A model generated the notes under the pieces. It ran no database searches, had not been told where the DNA came from, and was given only the letters and a program-made list of their open reading frames with translations. 64,000 nt of DNA from Tahibacter soli (lineage in GTDB: Bacteria > Pseudomonadota > Gammaproteobacteria > Xanthomonadales > Rhodanobacteraceae): positions 310,001-374,000 of the forward strand of contig NZ_JAOVZO020000017.1 in the NCBI RefSeq assembly GCF_025717065.2, in the 5' to 3' direction. The position numbers and the translations under genes were made by a program. This document shows, piece after piece, positions 26,083-34,660 of the stretch. Numbering within the stretch: position 1 is the stretch's first letter; the number at the start of each line of letters is the position of its first letter.

Positions 26083-27009
26083 ATGAAGAAACTCGTGCTG
26101 CCGATGTCCCTCGTCGTCGCGCTCGCCGCCTGTTCGCCGCAGTCCGAAGCGCCGAAGCCGGCCGCGCCCGCCGCCGCGCCCGCGCCGGAAGCGGCCAAGC
26201 CCGCCGATCAGCCGGCGACGCCGACACCGCCCGCCGCGGCCGCGCAGACGTTCGACGCGCGCATCGACGCGGCGCTGGCCGGCGCGTGGCGCTCGGACGC
26301 GAACAAGGCCCGCGACGCATACCGTCATCCGAAGGAAACGCTCGCGTTCTTCGGCGTGCAGCCGAGCCAGACGATCGTCGAGATCACGCCGGGCGGCGGC
26401 TGGTACACCGAAGTGCTCGCGCCGCTCGTGAAGGGGCAGGGCAAGCTCGTCGCCGCGGTGGCGGACGCTGCGACCGCCGCGAAGGAAGGCACGCAGAAGT
26501 ATCTGGCCAACGGCAATGCGAAGTTCCGCGAGAAGCTCGCCGCCGACGCCGCGAACTACGGCGAAGTGGAAGTGCGCGAGTTCTCGCTGACGGCGCCGAA
26601 GCTCGGCGAGCCCGGCACCGCCGACGTCGTGCTAACGTTCCGCAACGTGCACAATTTCATGAACTGGAACAATGACAAGGCGATGTTCCAGGCCGCATTC
26701 GACGTGTTGAAGCCGGGCGGCGTGCTCGGCGTCACCGACCATCGCGCGGCGTCGGGCGCCGACCTTGAGAAGATCAAGGATTCGGGCTACCTGCCGCAGG
26801 ACTATGTCGTGAAGCTCGCGACCGACGCCGGCTTCAAGCTCGACGGTTCCAGCGAGATCAACGCGAACCCGAAGGACACGAAGGACTACGAAAAAGGCGT
26901 GTGGACGCTGCCGCCGAGCTACGCGCTCGGCGACAAGGACCGCGAGAAGTACGCGGCGATCGGCGAATCCGATCGCATGACACTCAAGTTCGTGAAGCCG
27001 GCACAGTAA
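26083..27009 (+). CDS. Lipoprotein with SAM-methyltransferase-like domain
   Basis: 308 aa. Signal peptide with lipobox LAAC (C17), then an Ala/Pro linker (20-55). The folded part (about 75-305) has a degenerate class I methyltransferase look: VEITPGGGWYTEVLAPLVKGQGKLVA in place of motif I, and FRNVHNFMNW and FDVLKPGGVLGVTDHRA later, as in the predicted periplasmic or exported methyltransferase family COG4798. A methyltransferase outside the cytoplasm would lack SAM, so the true activity is open. The ATG is preceded by GGAGAGGA. Stand-alone gene; the next feature is a repeat. Confidence 0.82.
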   Translation: MKKLVLPMSLVVALAACSPQSEAPKPAAPAAAPAPEAAKPADQPATPTPPAAAAQTFDARIDAALAGAWRSDANKARDAYRHPKETLAFFGVQPSQTIVEITPGGGWYTEVLAPLVKGQGKLVAAVADAATAAKEGTQKYLANGNAKFREKLAADAANYGEVEVREFSLTAPKLGEPGTADVVLTFRNVHNFMNWNNDKAMFQAAFDVLKPGGVLGVTDHRAASGADLEKIKDSGYLPQDYVVKLATDAGFKLDGSSEINANPKDTKDYEKGVWTLPPSYALGDKDREKYAAIGESDRMTLKFVKPAQ

Positions 27010-27013
27010 AGAA

Positions 27014-27148
27014 CCCTCTCCCCCAGGCTCGCCTGGGGGAGAGGGCAGGGTGAGGGGGCGACGCATCGCGCTGCGGCGAGACCGACGAAGAACGCGACGT
27101 CGCCCCCTCACCCCGGCCCTCTCCCCCGACAGCTGTCGGGGGAGAGGG
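27014..27148. repeat. Composite inverted repeat CCCTCTCCCCC / GGGGGAGAGGG
   Basis: Two hairpins, 27014-27045 (arms CCCTCTCCCCCAGG) and 27117-27148 (arms CCCTCTCCCCCGACAG), flank a core. Inner segments GGGTGAGGGGGCGACG and CGACGTCGCCCCCTCACCCC are also complementary, so the whole 135-bp unit is a large imperfect inverted repeat. This CTCTCCC type of dispersed repeat is widespread in proteobacteria. Its right arm supplies the purine-rich ribosome binding region of rluE. Confidence 0.75.
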
Positions 27149-27155
27149 AGCTTCC

Positions 27156-27701
27156 ATGCTCATCGCCCTCAACAAACCCTACGGCGTGCTGTGCCAGTTC
27201 ACCGACCGCAGCGTGCCGCCGCGGCCCACGCTCGCTGCGTACGTCGCGCTCAAGGACGTCTATCCGGCCGGACGTCTGGACTTCGATTCGGAAGGCCTGC
27301 TGCTCTTGACCGACGACGGCGCGCTCGCGCATCGCCTGACCGACCCGCGCCACAAGCAGGACAAGACCTACCTCGTGCAGGTGGAGGGCGTGCCCGACGC
27401 CGCGGCGCTCGCGCGGCTGCGCAACGGCGTAGAACTCAGCGACGGTCCGACCCTGCCGGCGCGCGTACGCGCGCTCGACGCCGCGCCCGACTGGTTGTGG
27501 CCGCGCGATCCGCCGGTGCGGTTTCGCAAGAGCGTGCCGGACAGTTTTATCGAACTGACGATACGCGAAGGCCGCAATCGCCAGGTGCGGCGCATGACGG
27601 CGGCGGTCGGACTGCCGACACTGCGGCTCGTGCGCGTGGCGGTCGGCGAGCATCGGCTCACGGGCCTGGCGCCCGGCCAGTGGCGGCACGCGAACCCATG
27701 A
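27156..27701 (+). CDS. rluE: 23S rRNA pseudouridine synthase, RluE-type
   Basis: 181 aa, a short RsuA/RluB/E/F-family enzyme without an S4 domain. The catalytic aspartate is D42 in GRLDFDSEGL; other family boxes are NKPYGVLCQF (6-15), DKTYLVQVEG and EGRNRQVRRMTAAVG (about 131-145). RluE of E. coli converts U2457 of 23S rRNA to pseudouridine. The Shine-Dalgarno lies in the 3' arm of the adjacent repeat hairpin. It converges with the lipoprotein gene across a shared terminator. Confidence 0.88.
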   Translation: MLIALNKPYGVLCQFTDRSVPPRPTLAAYVALKDVYPAGRLDFDSEGLLLLTDDGALAHRLTDPRHKQDKTYLVQVEGVPDAAALARLRNGVELSDGPTLPARVRALDAAPDWLWPRDPPVRFRKSVPDSFIELTIREGRNRQVRRMTAAVGLPTLRLVRVAVGEHRLTGLAPGQWRHANP

Positions 27702-27705
27702 AACC

Positions 27706-27734
27706 CGCGCCGGGCCGTTGCGGCCCGGCGCGCG
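27706..27734. terminator. Bidirectional hairpin between rluE and a convergent lipoprotein gene
   Basis: Arms of the form CGCGCCGGGCCG / CGGCCCGGCGCG with a short TTG loop occupy the 39-bp gap between two stop codons. No strong U-run; the call rests on position and stem stability. Confidence 0.6.
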
Positions 27735-27740
27735 GAATAC

Positions 27741-28577
27741 TTACGGCTTCTTCTTCGATACCGTTTCGAACTTCGACACGGCGAGATCGTGCAGCGCCTT
27801 GGCGTCGTTGTCCGCGAGTTCGGTCGTGGTACTGCCGTCGCGCTTCGTCTTGAGCACGAGCACGCCCTGGTCGTTCCAGCCGGCGCGCGTCACGGCGTTC
27901 GGCCGCGTCGCCATCGCCGGCACGTTTTCCTTGACCACGGCCATCGGCTTGCCGTCGCGGTACGCGAAGTACGTATTGATGCGGCCCTTGTCGCCGTAGT
28001 CGGTGATCTCGCGCACGTAGCGCAGGCCCGACGAATCGAAGAAGCCGTCCCACGCGGTCGTGCTGGCTTCGTCTTCGCTCGCGCCGCGCGCGATCTTCAT
28101 GGCGCCGATGGCGCGCTCGAGCGATGCGTATTCGGCGTCGAGCTTTTCCGACGGCGTCGGCTCGGCCGCGAGCACCACCTCGACCTTGGCCGGCGCACCC
28201 TTCGTCACGACCGGATACTGGCGCGGCGCGACGAAGTTGCGCTCGCCGTCGGCAATGGCGACTTCGAGCACGTAGAACGCGTTCTGGTCGATCTTGCTCG
28301 GATCGAACGCGAGCTCGAACGGCGCCGGCACGGCCGAGATCGGCGAATTCGACTGCGCGATCGCGACCGACGGCTTGAGCGTCACGTTGACGAGCTGCAG
28401 CTTCAGGTGCGCGGCCGTCGTGAGGGGGATCGGCGTCTTCAGGCTGACCGTGCCGGTTACCGAAGTCGGGGCCGGAGCCTGCGCCTTGGCGGCGGTCTGC
28501 GGCTTGTCGGTGCCGGAATTGCCGCACGCGGTGAGAAAGAGGCTCGCGGCGAGAAGAGGAAAGATCAGCTTGTACAC
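27741..28577 (-). CDS. YbaY/YscW-family lipoprotein
   Basis: 278 aa. Lipobox FLTAC (C18). Residues about 40-140 (VTGTVSLKTPIPLTTAAHLKLQLVNVTL...) match the YbaY/YscW beta-sandwich family of outer-membrane lipoproteins. The remaining 140 residues (SEKLDAEYASLERAIGAMKIARG..., YFAYRDGKPMAVVKENVP) form a second beta-rich domain I cannot name; it is about twice the length of E. coli YbaY. YscW-like proteins assist secretin assembly, but no secretin gene is nearby, so that role is not supported here. Confidence 0.75.
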   Translation of the reverse strand: MYKLIFPLLAASLFLTACGNSGTDKPQTAAKAQAPAPTSVTGTVSLKTPIPLTTAAHLKLQLVNVTLKPSVAIAQSNSPISAVPAPFELAFDPSKIDQNAFYVLEVAIADGERNFVAPRQYPVVTKGAPAKVEVVLAAEPTPSEKLDAEYASLERAIGAMKIARGASEDEASTTAWDGFFDSSGLRYVREITDYGDKGRINTYFAYRDGKPMAVVKENVPAMATRPNAVTRAGWNDQGVLVLKTKRDGSTTTELADNDAKALHDLAVSKFETVSKKKP

Positions 28578-28761
28578 GTCGAAATCTCCGCAAAAAACGT
28601 CAGAATCTTAGGGTCAAAAGCCTGATGCCAGCCCGACAGCCTAGCCGGTTTTCAAGACGCTGTCGCGGCAACTTCCGTCGTAAGGCGTAGCGCTAAACGC
28701 CCCGATCGAGGGCTCGGGGTTCGATAATGCCACCAACGGTCGCGCAAAGAGTCCTCGTTTC

Positions 28762-29937
28762 ATGCTGATTCGTTTCTTTCTATGGCTGCGCTCGCAGGGC
28801 CTCAAACCGAGCCTCAACGAGCTCCTGGCGCTGCTCGAGGCGCTCAAGGCGGGGCTTGCGCGCCTCTCGCTCGACGAGTTCTATCATCTTGCGCGTGTCT
28901 GCCTGATCAAGGACGAAACGCTGTTCGACCGCTACGACCGGGCCTTCGCCGGCTTTTTCGCCGGCGTCGACGCCGCTGCCACGGAGCTGTACGGCAAGAT
29001 TCCCGAGGAATGGCTGCGACGCGAGTTCGAGCGCGTCTTCACCGACGAGGAAAAAGCCCAGATCGCCGCGTTCGGCAGTCTGCAGAAGCTGCTGGACGAA
29101 CTGCGCGAGCGGCTGGAGCAGCAGGACGGCGCGCATCGCGGCGGTTCGCGCTGGATCGGCACCGGCGGCACGTCGCCGTTCGGCAACGGCGGCTACAACC
29201 CCGAAGGCGTGCGCATCGGCGGCCGTTCGGGCCAGCGCCGCGCGGTGAAGGTGTGGGACCGCCGCGAATACCGCAATCTCGACGACACGCGCGAACTCGG
29301 CACGCGCGACATCAAGCTCGCCTTGCGCGTGCTGCGCCGGCTTGCGCGCACGGGTGCGGCCGAGGAACTCGATCTCGACGGCACGATCGACGCGACCGCG
29401 CGCAACGCCGGCTGGCTCGATCTGAAACTGCGGCCGGAGCGGCACAACGCCGTGAAGGTGTTGCTGCTGCTCGACGTCGGCGGATCGATGGACGACCACG
29501 TGCGCGTGTGCGAGGAGCTGTTCTCGGCCGCGCGCAGCGAGTTCAAGCACCTCGAACACTTCTACTTCCACAACTTCATCTACGAGCGCGTGTGGCGCGA
29601 CAACGCGCGGCGCTGGAACGTGCATCAGTCCACGTTGGAACTGATGCACAAATACGCTGCCGACTACCGGCTCGTGATCGTCGGCGACGCGAGCATGGGG
29701 CCGTACGAAATCACGGCGCCCGGCGGCAGCATCGAGCACATGAACGAGGAGGCCGGCGAGGTGTGGTTGAAACGCCTGACCGATCTCTACCGTCGCGCCG
29801 TGTGGATCAACCCGGTCGACGAATCGCGCTGGGAATGGATGCCGTCGATCGGCCTGACGCGCGAACTGATGGAAGGGCGCATGTATCCGATGACGCTGTC
29901 GGGGCTCAACCGCGCGGTCGACAAGCTGCGCGCCTAG
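28762..29937 (+). CDS. CoxE-like VWA-domain protein
   Basis: 391 aa. The N-terminal half is helical and conserved in CoxE/COG3825 proteins (LKPSLNELLALLEAL, DELRERLEQQDG, GTGGTSPFGNGGYNPEG). The C-terminal VWA domain has the metal site DVGGSM (D238, G240, S242) and VGDASMGPYE. CoxE-type proteins normally act with a MoxR AAA+ partner; none is adjacent here, and the MoxR in this window belongs to a different subfamily. The stop codon overlaps that of the convergent bioC gene. Confidence 0.85.
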   Translation: MLIRFFLWLRSQGLKPSLNELLALLEALKAGLARLSLDEFYHLARVCLIKDETLFDRYDRAFAGFFAGVDAAATELYGKIPEEWLRREFERVFTDEEKAQIAAFGSLQKLLDELRERLEQQDGAHRGGSRWIGTGGTSPFGNGGYNPEGVRIGGRSGQRRAVKVWDRREYRNLDDTRELGTRDIKLALRVLRRLARTGAAEELDLDGTIDATARNAGWLDLKLRPERHNAVKVLLLLDVGGSMDDHVRVCEELFSAARSEFKHLEHFYFHNFIYERVWRDNARRWNVHQSTLELMHKYAADYRLVIVGDASMGPYEITAPGGSIEHMNEEAGEVWLKRLTDLYRRAVWINPVDESRWEWMPSIGLTRELMEGRMYPMTLSGLNRAVDKLRA

Positions 29938-30809
29938 GTCTTCTTTCTGACCTTGATCTGATCGGCCGGAAACGTCGCGATGTCGCCGCCGCGTGCGCGG
30001 CGCGGCTGGCCCGGCTCCGGGCCCCAGGCGTGCGCGTAGATCACCTCGTACGTCGCGGGCAGCACGCCGTCGCGGCGGAACGGCTCGTACGCCCGCGCGA
30101 CCGCGGCGAGGCGATCCTTCGTCGCGAGGCCGCGCGCGCGCGCCGGATCGGCGTTCGTCGCGCCGATGGCTTTCAGGTCGCGCATCAGCGCCGATGCGTC
30201 GGGATAGGTCAGCGTGAAGTCTTCGCCGTCGAGCACCGGATCGCGAAAGCCCGCCATGAGCAGCGCGTCGCCGACGCGCTGGATGTCGGCGAACTGCGAG
30301 ACGTGGGGCCGGCGGTCGACTTCGCCCCACGCCGCGCGCAGTTCGTGCAGCGTCAGCGGGCCGAACGTCGACAGCGCGAGAAAGCCGCGCGGCTTGAGCA
30401 CGCGGCGGAATTCGTCGAACAGCGCCGGCAGGTCGTCGATCCACTGGATGCACAGACTGGAAAAAAGCACATCGATACTCGCGTCGGCGAACGGCAGCGC
30501 GCGCGCGTCGGCGCACACGCGCGGCAGCGGCTTGAACCAGCCGCCCTGGCGCTTCGCCTGCCCGAGCATCGGCAGCGCGAGATCCGTCGCGATCACCTGC
30601 GCCGACTTCCAGCGCTTGCGCATGAGTCCCGACGCGCGGCCCGGGCCGCTGCCGATGTCGAGTACGCGCAGCGGCGCGTCGCTCACGTAGTCGAGGCGTT
30701 CGAGCAGGCGGTCTTCGACTTCGCGCTGCAGCACCGCGTGCTCGGCATACGTCGCGGCGGCGCGGCCGAACGCGCGGCGCACGTGGCTCGTGTCGAACGG
30801 CGGCGTCAT
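29934..30809 (-). CDS. bioC: Malonyl-ACP O-methyltransferase BioC
   Basis: 291 aa. SAM-dependent methyltransferase with motif I VLDIGSGPGRASGLM (about 49-63), CADARALPFADASID and SSLCIQWIDDLP, the BioC hallmark segment. It methylates the free carboxyl of malonyl-ACP so that the fatty acid pathway can build the pimeloyl moiety of biotin; BioH later removes the methyl. The ATG (30807-30809) overlaps the bioH stop by 4 bases. It starts MTPPFDTSHVRRAFGRAAATY, a typical N-terminus. Last gene of the bioF-bioH-bioC operon. Confidence 0.95.
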   Translation of the reverse strand: MTPPFDTSHVRRAFGRAAATYAEHAVLQREVEDRLLERLDYVSDAPLRVLDIGSGPGRASGLMRKRWKSAQVIATDLALPMLGQAKRQGGWFKPLPRVCADARALPFADASIDVLFSSLCIQWIDDLPALFDEFRRVLKPRGFLALSTFGPLTLHELRAAWGEVDRRPHVSQFADIQRVGDALLMAGFRDPVLDGEDFTLTYPDASALMRDLKAIGATNADPARARGLATKDRLAAVARAYEPFRRDGVLPATYEVIYAHAWGPEPGQPRRARGGDIATFPADQIKVRKKT

Positions 30810-31567
30810 GCGGGGTTTTCCGTGTCGAGCGCGCCGATCGCGTCGGCGACGAGGTCGGCGTGCGCGATGAACGGCGCGTGGCCGGCCGGCGTTTCGACGT
30901 AGCGGCCGTGCGCGGCCTGCGCCGCCCATTGCATCGCGCCGGCGGGGATCAGGCGGTCGCGCCGTCCGGCGATCCACACGTTCGGCATCGCAAGTTCGGC
31001 CAGGCGCGCGCGCAGGTCGGTGCGATCTAGCACGTCGAGGCCGTCGCACAGCACGGCGAGCGACGGTTCGCCCCGTTCGAACACGTGCTGTTTCAACGTG
31101 CGCAGTTCGGCCTTCGCATGATCGGAGCCGAGCGTTTCGAGCGCGAGAAAGCGTTCGATCGTGCGGTGGTAGTCGTGCCGCAGGCCGTCGGCGAACTGGC
31201 GAAAGATTGCCGGATCGACGCCGTGCGGCCAGTCGTCGCCGACGACGAAGCGCGGGCTCGACGCGACGAGCGCGAGCGCGCGCACCTGTTGCGGCGACTG
31301 CAGCGCGGCGTGCAGGCAGACGAGGCCGCCGAGCGACCAGCCGCACCAGATCGCGCGCGGCAACGCCGCGAGCAGGCGGCGCGCGGATTCGACCGGATCG
31401 AAACCGCTGTCGCGTTCGGGGCTCAGGCCGTGTCCGGGAAGATCCACGAGATGCAGGCGGAAACTGCCGGCGAGGCGTTCGGTCAGCGGCGCGAAGATGC
31501 CGGCGTGCATGGCCCAGCCGTGGATCAGGACGAGGTCCGGGCCGTCGCCGAGTGTTTCAATGTGCAT
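30806..31567 (-). CDS. bioH: Pimeloyl-ACP methyl ester carboxylesterase BioH
   Basis: 253 aa alpha/beta hydrolase. Nucleophile S78 in GWSLGG, aspartate D204 in GRRDRLIP and histidine H230 in AGHAPF form the triad at the spacing seen in E. coli BioH. It hydrolyses pimeloyl-ACP methyl ester to end the BioC shuttle. I chose the ATG giving MHIETLGDGPDLVLIHGW, the family N-terminus; an upstream in-frame start would add 18 residues inside bioF. Overlaps bioF by 11 bases and bioC by 4. Confidence 0.95.
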   Translation of the reverse strand: MHIETLGDGPDLVLIHGWAMHAGIFAPLTERLAGSFRLHLVDLPGHGLSPERDSGFDPVESARRLLAALPRAIWCGWSLGGLVCLHAALQSPQQVRALALVASSPRFVVGDDWPHGVDPAIFRQFADGLRHDYHRTIERFLALETLGSDHAKAELRTLKQHVFERGEPSLAVLCDGLDVLDRTDLRARLAELAMPNVWIAGRRDRLIPAGAMQWAAQAAHGRYVETPAGHAPFIAHADLVADAIGALDTENPA

Positions 31568-32747
31568 TTTGCATTCCTTGCGCGCCGCCGAGCGCGAGCG
31601 CGTCGAGCAGGCGTTCGACATCGGTTTCGGTGTGCAGCGCCGACAGCGTCACGCGCAGCCGCGCCTTTCCGTTCGGCACGGTCGGCGGACGGATCGCCGG
31701 CACGTAGAAGCCGCGTGCTTCCAGATCGCGCGACAGGCGCAGCGCGTCGCCGCTCGCGCCGACGAGCACCGGCTGGATCGGCGTCCCCGACGGCAGCAGT
31801 ACGAACCCGCGCCGCTGCGCGCCGTGGCGGAAGTGCGCGATCAGCGTGGCCAGGCGCTCGCGCCGCCAGTGTTCGAAGCGGGCGAGCCCGATCGCCGCGC
31901 GCGCGGCGGCGGCGAGTGCCGGCGGCATCGCGGTCGTGTAGACGTGCGTGCGCGCGAACTGCACGAGGCCGTCGATCAGCGCCGCGCTGCCGGCAACGAA
32001 CGCGCCGGCGACGCCGAGCGCCTTGCCGAGCGTCGCCATGTGGATCGGCACGTCGTGCGCCGACAGACCCGCCGCGGCGACGCTGCCGGCGCCGTCGGCG
32101 CCGAGCACGCCCAGGCCGTGCGCGTCGTCGACGTGCAGCAGCGCGCCGCGTTCGCGGCAGAGCGCGGCGAGTTCGGGCAGCGGCGCGACATCGCCGTCCA
32201 TGCTGAAGACGCCGTCGGTCGCGAGTACCGCGCCGGCGTCCGGCGCGGCGTCGAGCTGGCGCCGCGCGCCGTCGACGTCATTGTGCGGATAGCGTTTGAG
32301 TTCGGCGCCCGAGAGTCGCGCGCCGTCGATGAGGCAGGCGTGATTGAGCTTGTCCTGCACGCACACGTCGCCGTCGCCGAGCAGCGCGCCGAGCACGCCG
32401 AGGTTCGCCATGTAGCCGGTCGAGAACAAGAGCGCGCGTTCGCGGCCGAGCCAGTGCGCGAGGTCGTGTTCGAGCGCTTCGTGTTCGGCGCGGTGGCCGC
32501 CCAGAAGATGCGCGGCGGTCGCGCCGACGCCCCAGCGCTGCGCGGCGTCGACGAGCGCTTCGGTCACGCGCGGATGCTGCGCGAGGCCGAGGTAGTCGTT
32601 GCTCGCGAAGCTCAGCAGGCGGCGGCCGTCGACGGCGATCCACGCGCCGTCGGCCTCGCGCACGGTGCGCAGGCGGCGCAGGAGGTCGGCCTGCGCGCGG
32701 TCGGCGTGGGCTTGGGCAAGGCGATTTAGCAGGTCGGGACGAGGCAT
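31557..32747 (-). CDS. bioF: 8-amino-7-oxononanoate synthase BioF
   Basis: 396 aa PLP enzyme. The Schiff-base lysine is K242 in HMATLGKALG; DDAHGLGVLG (207-216) and SNDYLGLAQHP (49-59) are family signatures. It condenses pimeloyl-ACP with alanine, the first step of biotin ring assembly. First gene of the tight bioF-H-C block; bioB lies upstream on the same strand with a 99-bp gap occupied by a repeat. bioA and bioD are not in the window. Confidence 0.96.
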   Translation of the reverse strand: MPRPDLLNRLAQAHADRAQADLLRRLRTVREADGAWIAVDGRRLLSFASNDYLGLAQHPRVTEALVDAAQRWGVGATAAHLLGGHRAEHEALEHDLAHWLGRERALLFSTGYMANLGVLGALLGDGDVCVQDKLNHACLIDGARLSGAELKRYPHNDVDGARRQLDAAPDAGAVLATDGVFSMDGDVAPLPELAALCRERGALLHVDDAHGLGVLGADGAGSVAAAGLSAHDVPIHMATLGKALGVAGAFVAGSAALIDGLVQFARTHVYTTAMPPALAAAARAAIGLARFEHWRRERLATLIAHFRHGAQRRGFVLLPSGTPIQPVLVGASGDALRLSRDLEARGFYVPAIRPPTVPNGKARLRVTLSALHTETDVERLLDALALGGAQGMQNAH

Positions 32748-32758
32748 TGTCTTTGCCC

Positions 32759-32836
32759 GTCATCCCAGCGAAAGCTGGGATCCAGTTTTCAAAGACGCAA
32801 CAGCAACGGCTGGATCCCAGCTTTCGCTGGGATGAC
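32759..32836. repeat. Facing pair of REP-like palindromes between bioB and bioF
   Basis: Two 27-bp units, 32759-32785 and 32810-32836, are exact reverse complements; each holds its own hairpin (CATCCCAGC / GCTGGGATC around GAAA). The spacer is 24 bp. The arrangement is that of a BIME formed by GTCAT-type REPs. It lies on the path of bioB-to-bioF transcription and could stabilise or attenuate the message. Confidence 0.8.
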
Positions 32837-32846
32837 GGCTCTGTCG

Positions 32847-33875
32847 TTACGCCGCTTCGAAGTGACGCGCATCGCCGCACCCACCCTCTTCGACGATATC
32901 CGCATGCACCGTCCCCGGCTCGAATTCGACCTCGAGCGGATGAATGCCCAGGCGCGCGAACAGCGCACGGTCGTGTTCGACGTCGGGGTTGCCGGTCGTG
33001 AGCAGCTTTTCGCCGTAGAAGATCGAGTTCGCGCCGGCGAGGAAGCACAGCGCCTGCAGCTCGTCGCTCATCTCGGCGCGACCGGCCGACAAGCGCACCA
33101 TCGACGCGGGCATCAGGAGGCGCGCCACCGCGATCGTGCGCACGAATTCGAACGGATCGAGCAGCGCCGTGCCGGCGAGCGGCGTGCCCTGCACCTGCAC
33201 GAGCCGGTTGATCGGCACGGACGTCGGATGTTCGGGCAGGTTCGCGAGCGTCTGCAGCAGGCCCGCGCGCTGCGCACGCGTTTCGCCCATGCCGACGATG
33301 CCGCCGCAGCACGTCTTCATGCCGGCGTCGCGCACGTGTTCGAGCGTGTCCAGACGATCCTGATACTCGCGCGTGTGGATGATCTCGCCGTAGAAGTCGG
33401 GCGCGGTGTCGAGGTTGTGGTTGTAGTAGTCGAGGCCGGCCGATTTCAGCGTGCGCGCCTGATCGCCCGAGAGCATGCCGAGCGTCGCGCAGGTTTCCAT
33501 GCCGAGCGCCTTGACCGCGCCGACCATCGCGGCGACCTTTTCCACGTCCTTGTCTTTCGGCGAGCGCCACGCGGCGCCCATGCAGAAACGCGTCGCGCCG
33601 GCCGCCTTCGCCTGGCGCGCCTTGTCGAGCACGATGTCGAGCGACATCAGTTTTTCGGCCTTGAGCCCGGTCGCGTAGCGCGCGCTCTGCGGGCAGTACG
33701 CGCAGTCTTCCGGGCAGCCGCCGGTCTTGATCGACAGGAGCGTCGACACCTGTACCGCGTTCGCGTCGTGATGTTCGCGGTGCATCGCCTGCGCGCGGCT
33801 CATGAGATCGGCGAACGGCAGGTCGAACAGGGCGAGCACTTCGTCGCGCGTCCAATCGTGGCGGATGGCTGTCAT
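32847..33875 (-). CDS. bioB: Biotin synthase BioB
   Basis: 342 aa radical-SAM enzyme. The 4Fe-4S cysteines are C54, C58 and C61 in [13 protein letters not shown]; further signatures are YNHNLDT (about 150) and GGIVGMGE (about 188). It inserts sulphur into dethiobiotin, the final step of biotin formation. The ATG gives [21 protein letters not shown], the expected start. Divergent from comF with a 62-bp gap. Confidence 0.97.
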   Translation of the reverse strand: MTAIRHDWTRDEVLALFDLPFADLMSRAQAMHREHHDANAVQVSTLLSIKTGGCPEDCAYCPQSARYATGLKAEKLMSLDIVLDKARQAKAAGATRFCMGAAWRSPKDKDVEKVAAMVGAVKALGMETCATLGMLSGDQARTLKSAGLDYYNHNLDTAPDFYGEIIHTREYQDRLDTLEHVRDAGMKTCCGGIVGMGETRAQRAGLLQTLANLPEHPTSVPINRLVQVQGTPLAGTALLDPFEFVRTIAVARLLMPASMVRLSAGRAEMSDELQALCFLAGANSIFYGEKLLTTGNPDVEHDRALFARLGIHPLEVEFEPGTVHADIVEEGGCGDARHFEAA

Positions 33876-33937
33876 CGGGCGGGTTCTGCGGCTTAGAGTG
33901 GGCGCGAGTGTGGTGAAGCGGCCCGGAGGCTGTCAAC

Positions 33938-34660
33938 TTGAACGGACGTTTGAAGGTTGACGGCTGGCTGCGCCGCGTCGAGTTCGCGCTGCTGCCGGCC
34001 GCGTGCGTGCTGTGCGGCGCCGCGGCGGTCGACCGCGACCTGTGCGCCGGCTGCGCGGCCGATCTCGTGCCGAACCGCCGCTGCTGCGCGCGCTGCGCGA
34101 TTCCGCTCGAATCCGGCGCGCTGTGCGGCCCGTGCGCGAAACGCGCGCCGCCGCAGACGTCGGCGTGGGTGCCGTTCGTCTACGGCGCGCCGATCGATAC
34201 GCTGCTGACGCGCCTGAAATTCGGCGGCGATCTCGCGGCCGGGCGCGTGCTCGCCGAAGTCGCGCTGGCGCGGCGCGCGAACGACGCGCCGCTGCCCGAC
34301 GCGCTCGTGCCGGTGCCGCTGCACGCGAGCCGGCTGCGCGAGCGCGGCTACAACCAGTCGCTCGAACTCGCCCGCGCGTGGTCGCGCGCGCTGCGCGTGC
34401 CGCTCGCCGCCGACGCGCTCGTGCGCACCCGGGCGACGCCGCCGCAGACAGGCCTGTCGGCGCTCGAACGGCGGCGCAACCTGCGCGGCGCGCTCGCGGT
34501 GGTCGCGCCGTTGCCGCGCCGCGTCGCGATCGTCGACGACGTGATGACCACCGGTACGACGCTGCGCGAATCGGCGCGCGCGTTGCGCCGCGCGGGGTGC
34601 GTGCACGTCGAGGTGTGGGCCGTCGCGCGGGCGCCGCGCGTGGGGAAGACCGGCGCTTAA
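33938..34660 (+). CDS. comF: ComF family phosphoribosyltransferase-like protein
   Basis: 240 aa. The N-terminal cysteine-rich part (CVLCG, CAGC, CCARC, CGPC) forms a zinc finger; the C-terminal part has the PRPP loop [14 protein letters not shown] (about 196-209). ComF proteins are needed for DNA uptake and transformation in several bacteria. The start is TTG: GGAGG lies 8 bases ahead of TTG at 33938, and no ATG is near. Another TTG 12 bases on is possible but lacks a site. The final TTAA overlaps the stop of convergent ubiA. Confidence 0.9.
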   Translation: MNGRLKVDGWLRRVEFALLPAACVLCGAAAVDRDLCAGCAADLVPNRRCCARCAIPLESGALCGPCAKRAPPQTSAWVPFVYGAPIDTLLTRLKFGGDLAAGRVLAEVALARRANDAPLPDALVPVPLHASRLRERGYNQSLELARAWSRALRVPLAADALVRTRATPPQTGLSALERRRNLRGALAVVAPLPRRVAIVDDVMTTGTTLRESARALRRAGCVHVEVWAVARAPRVGKTGA

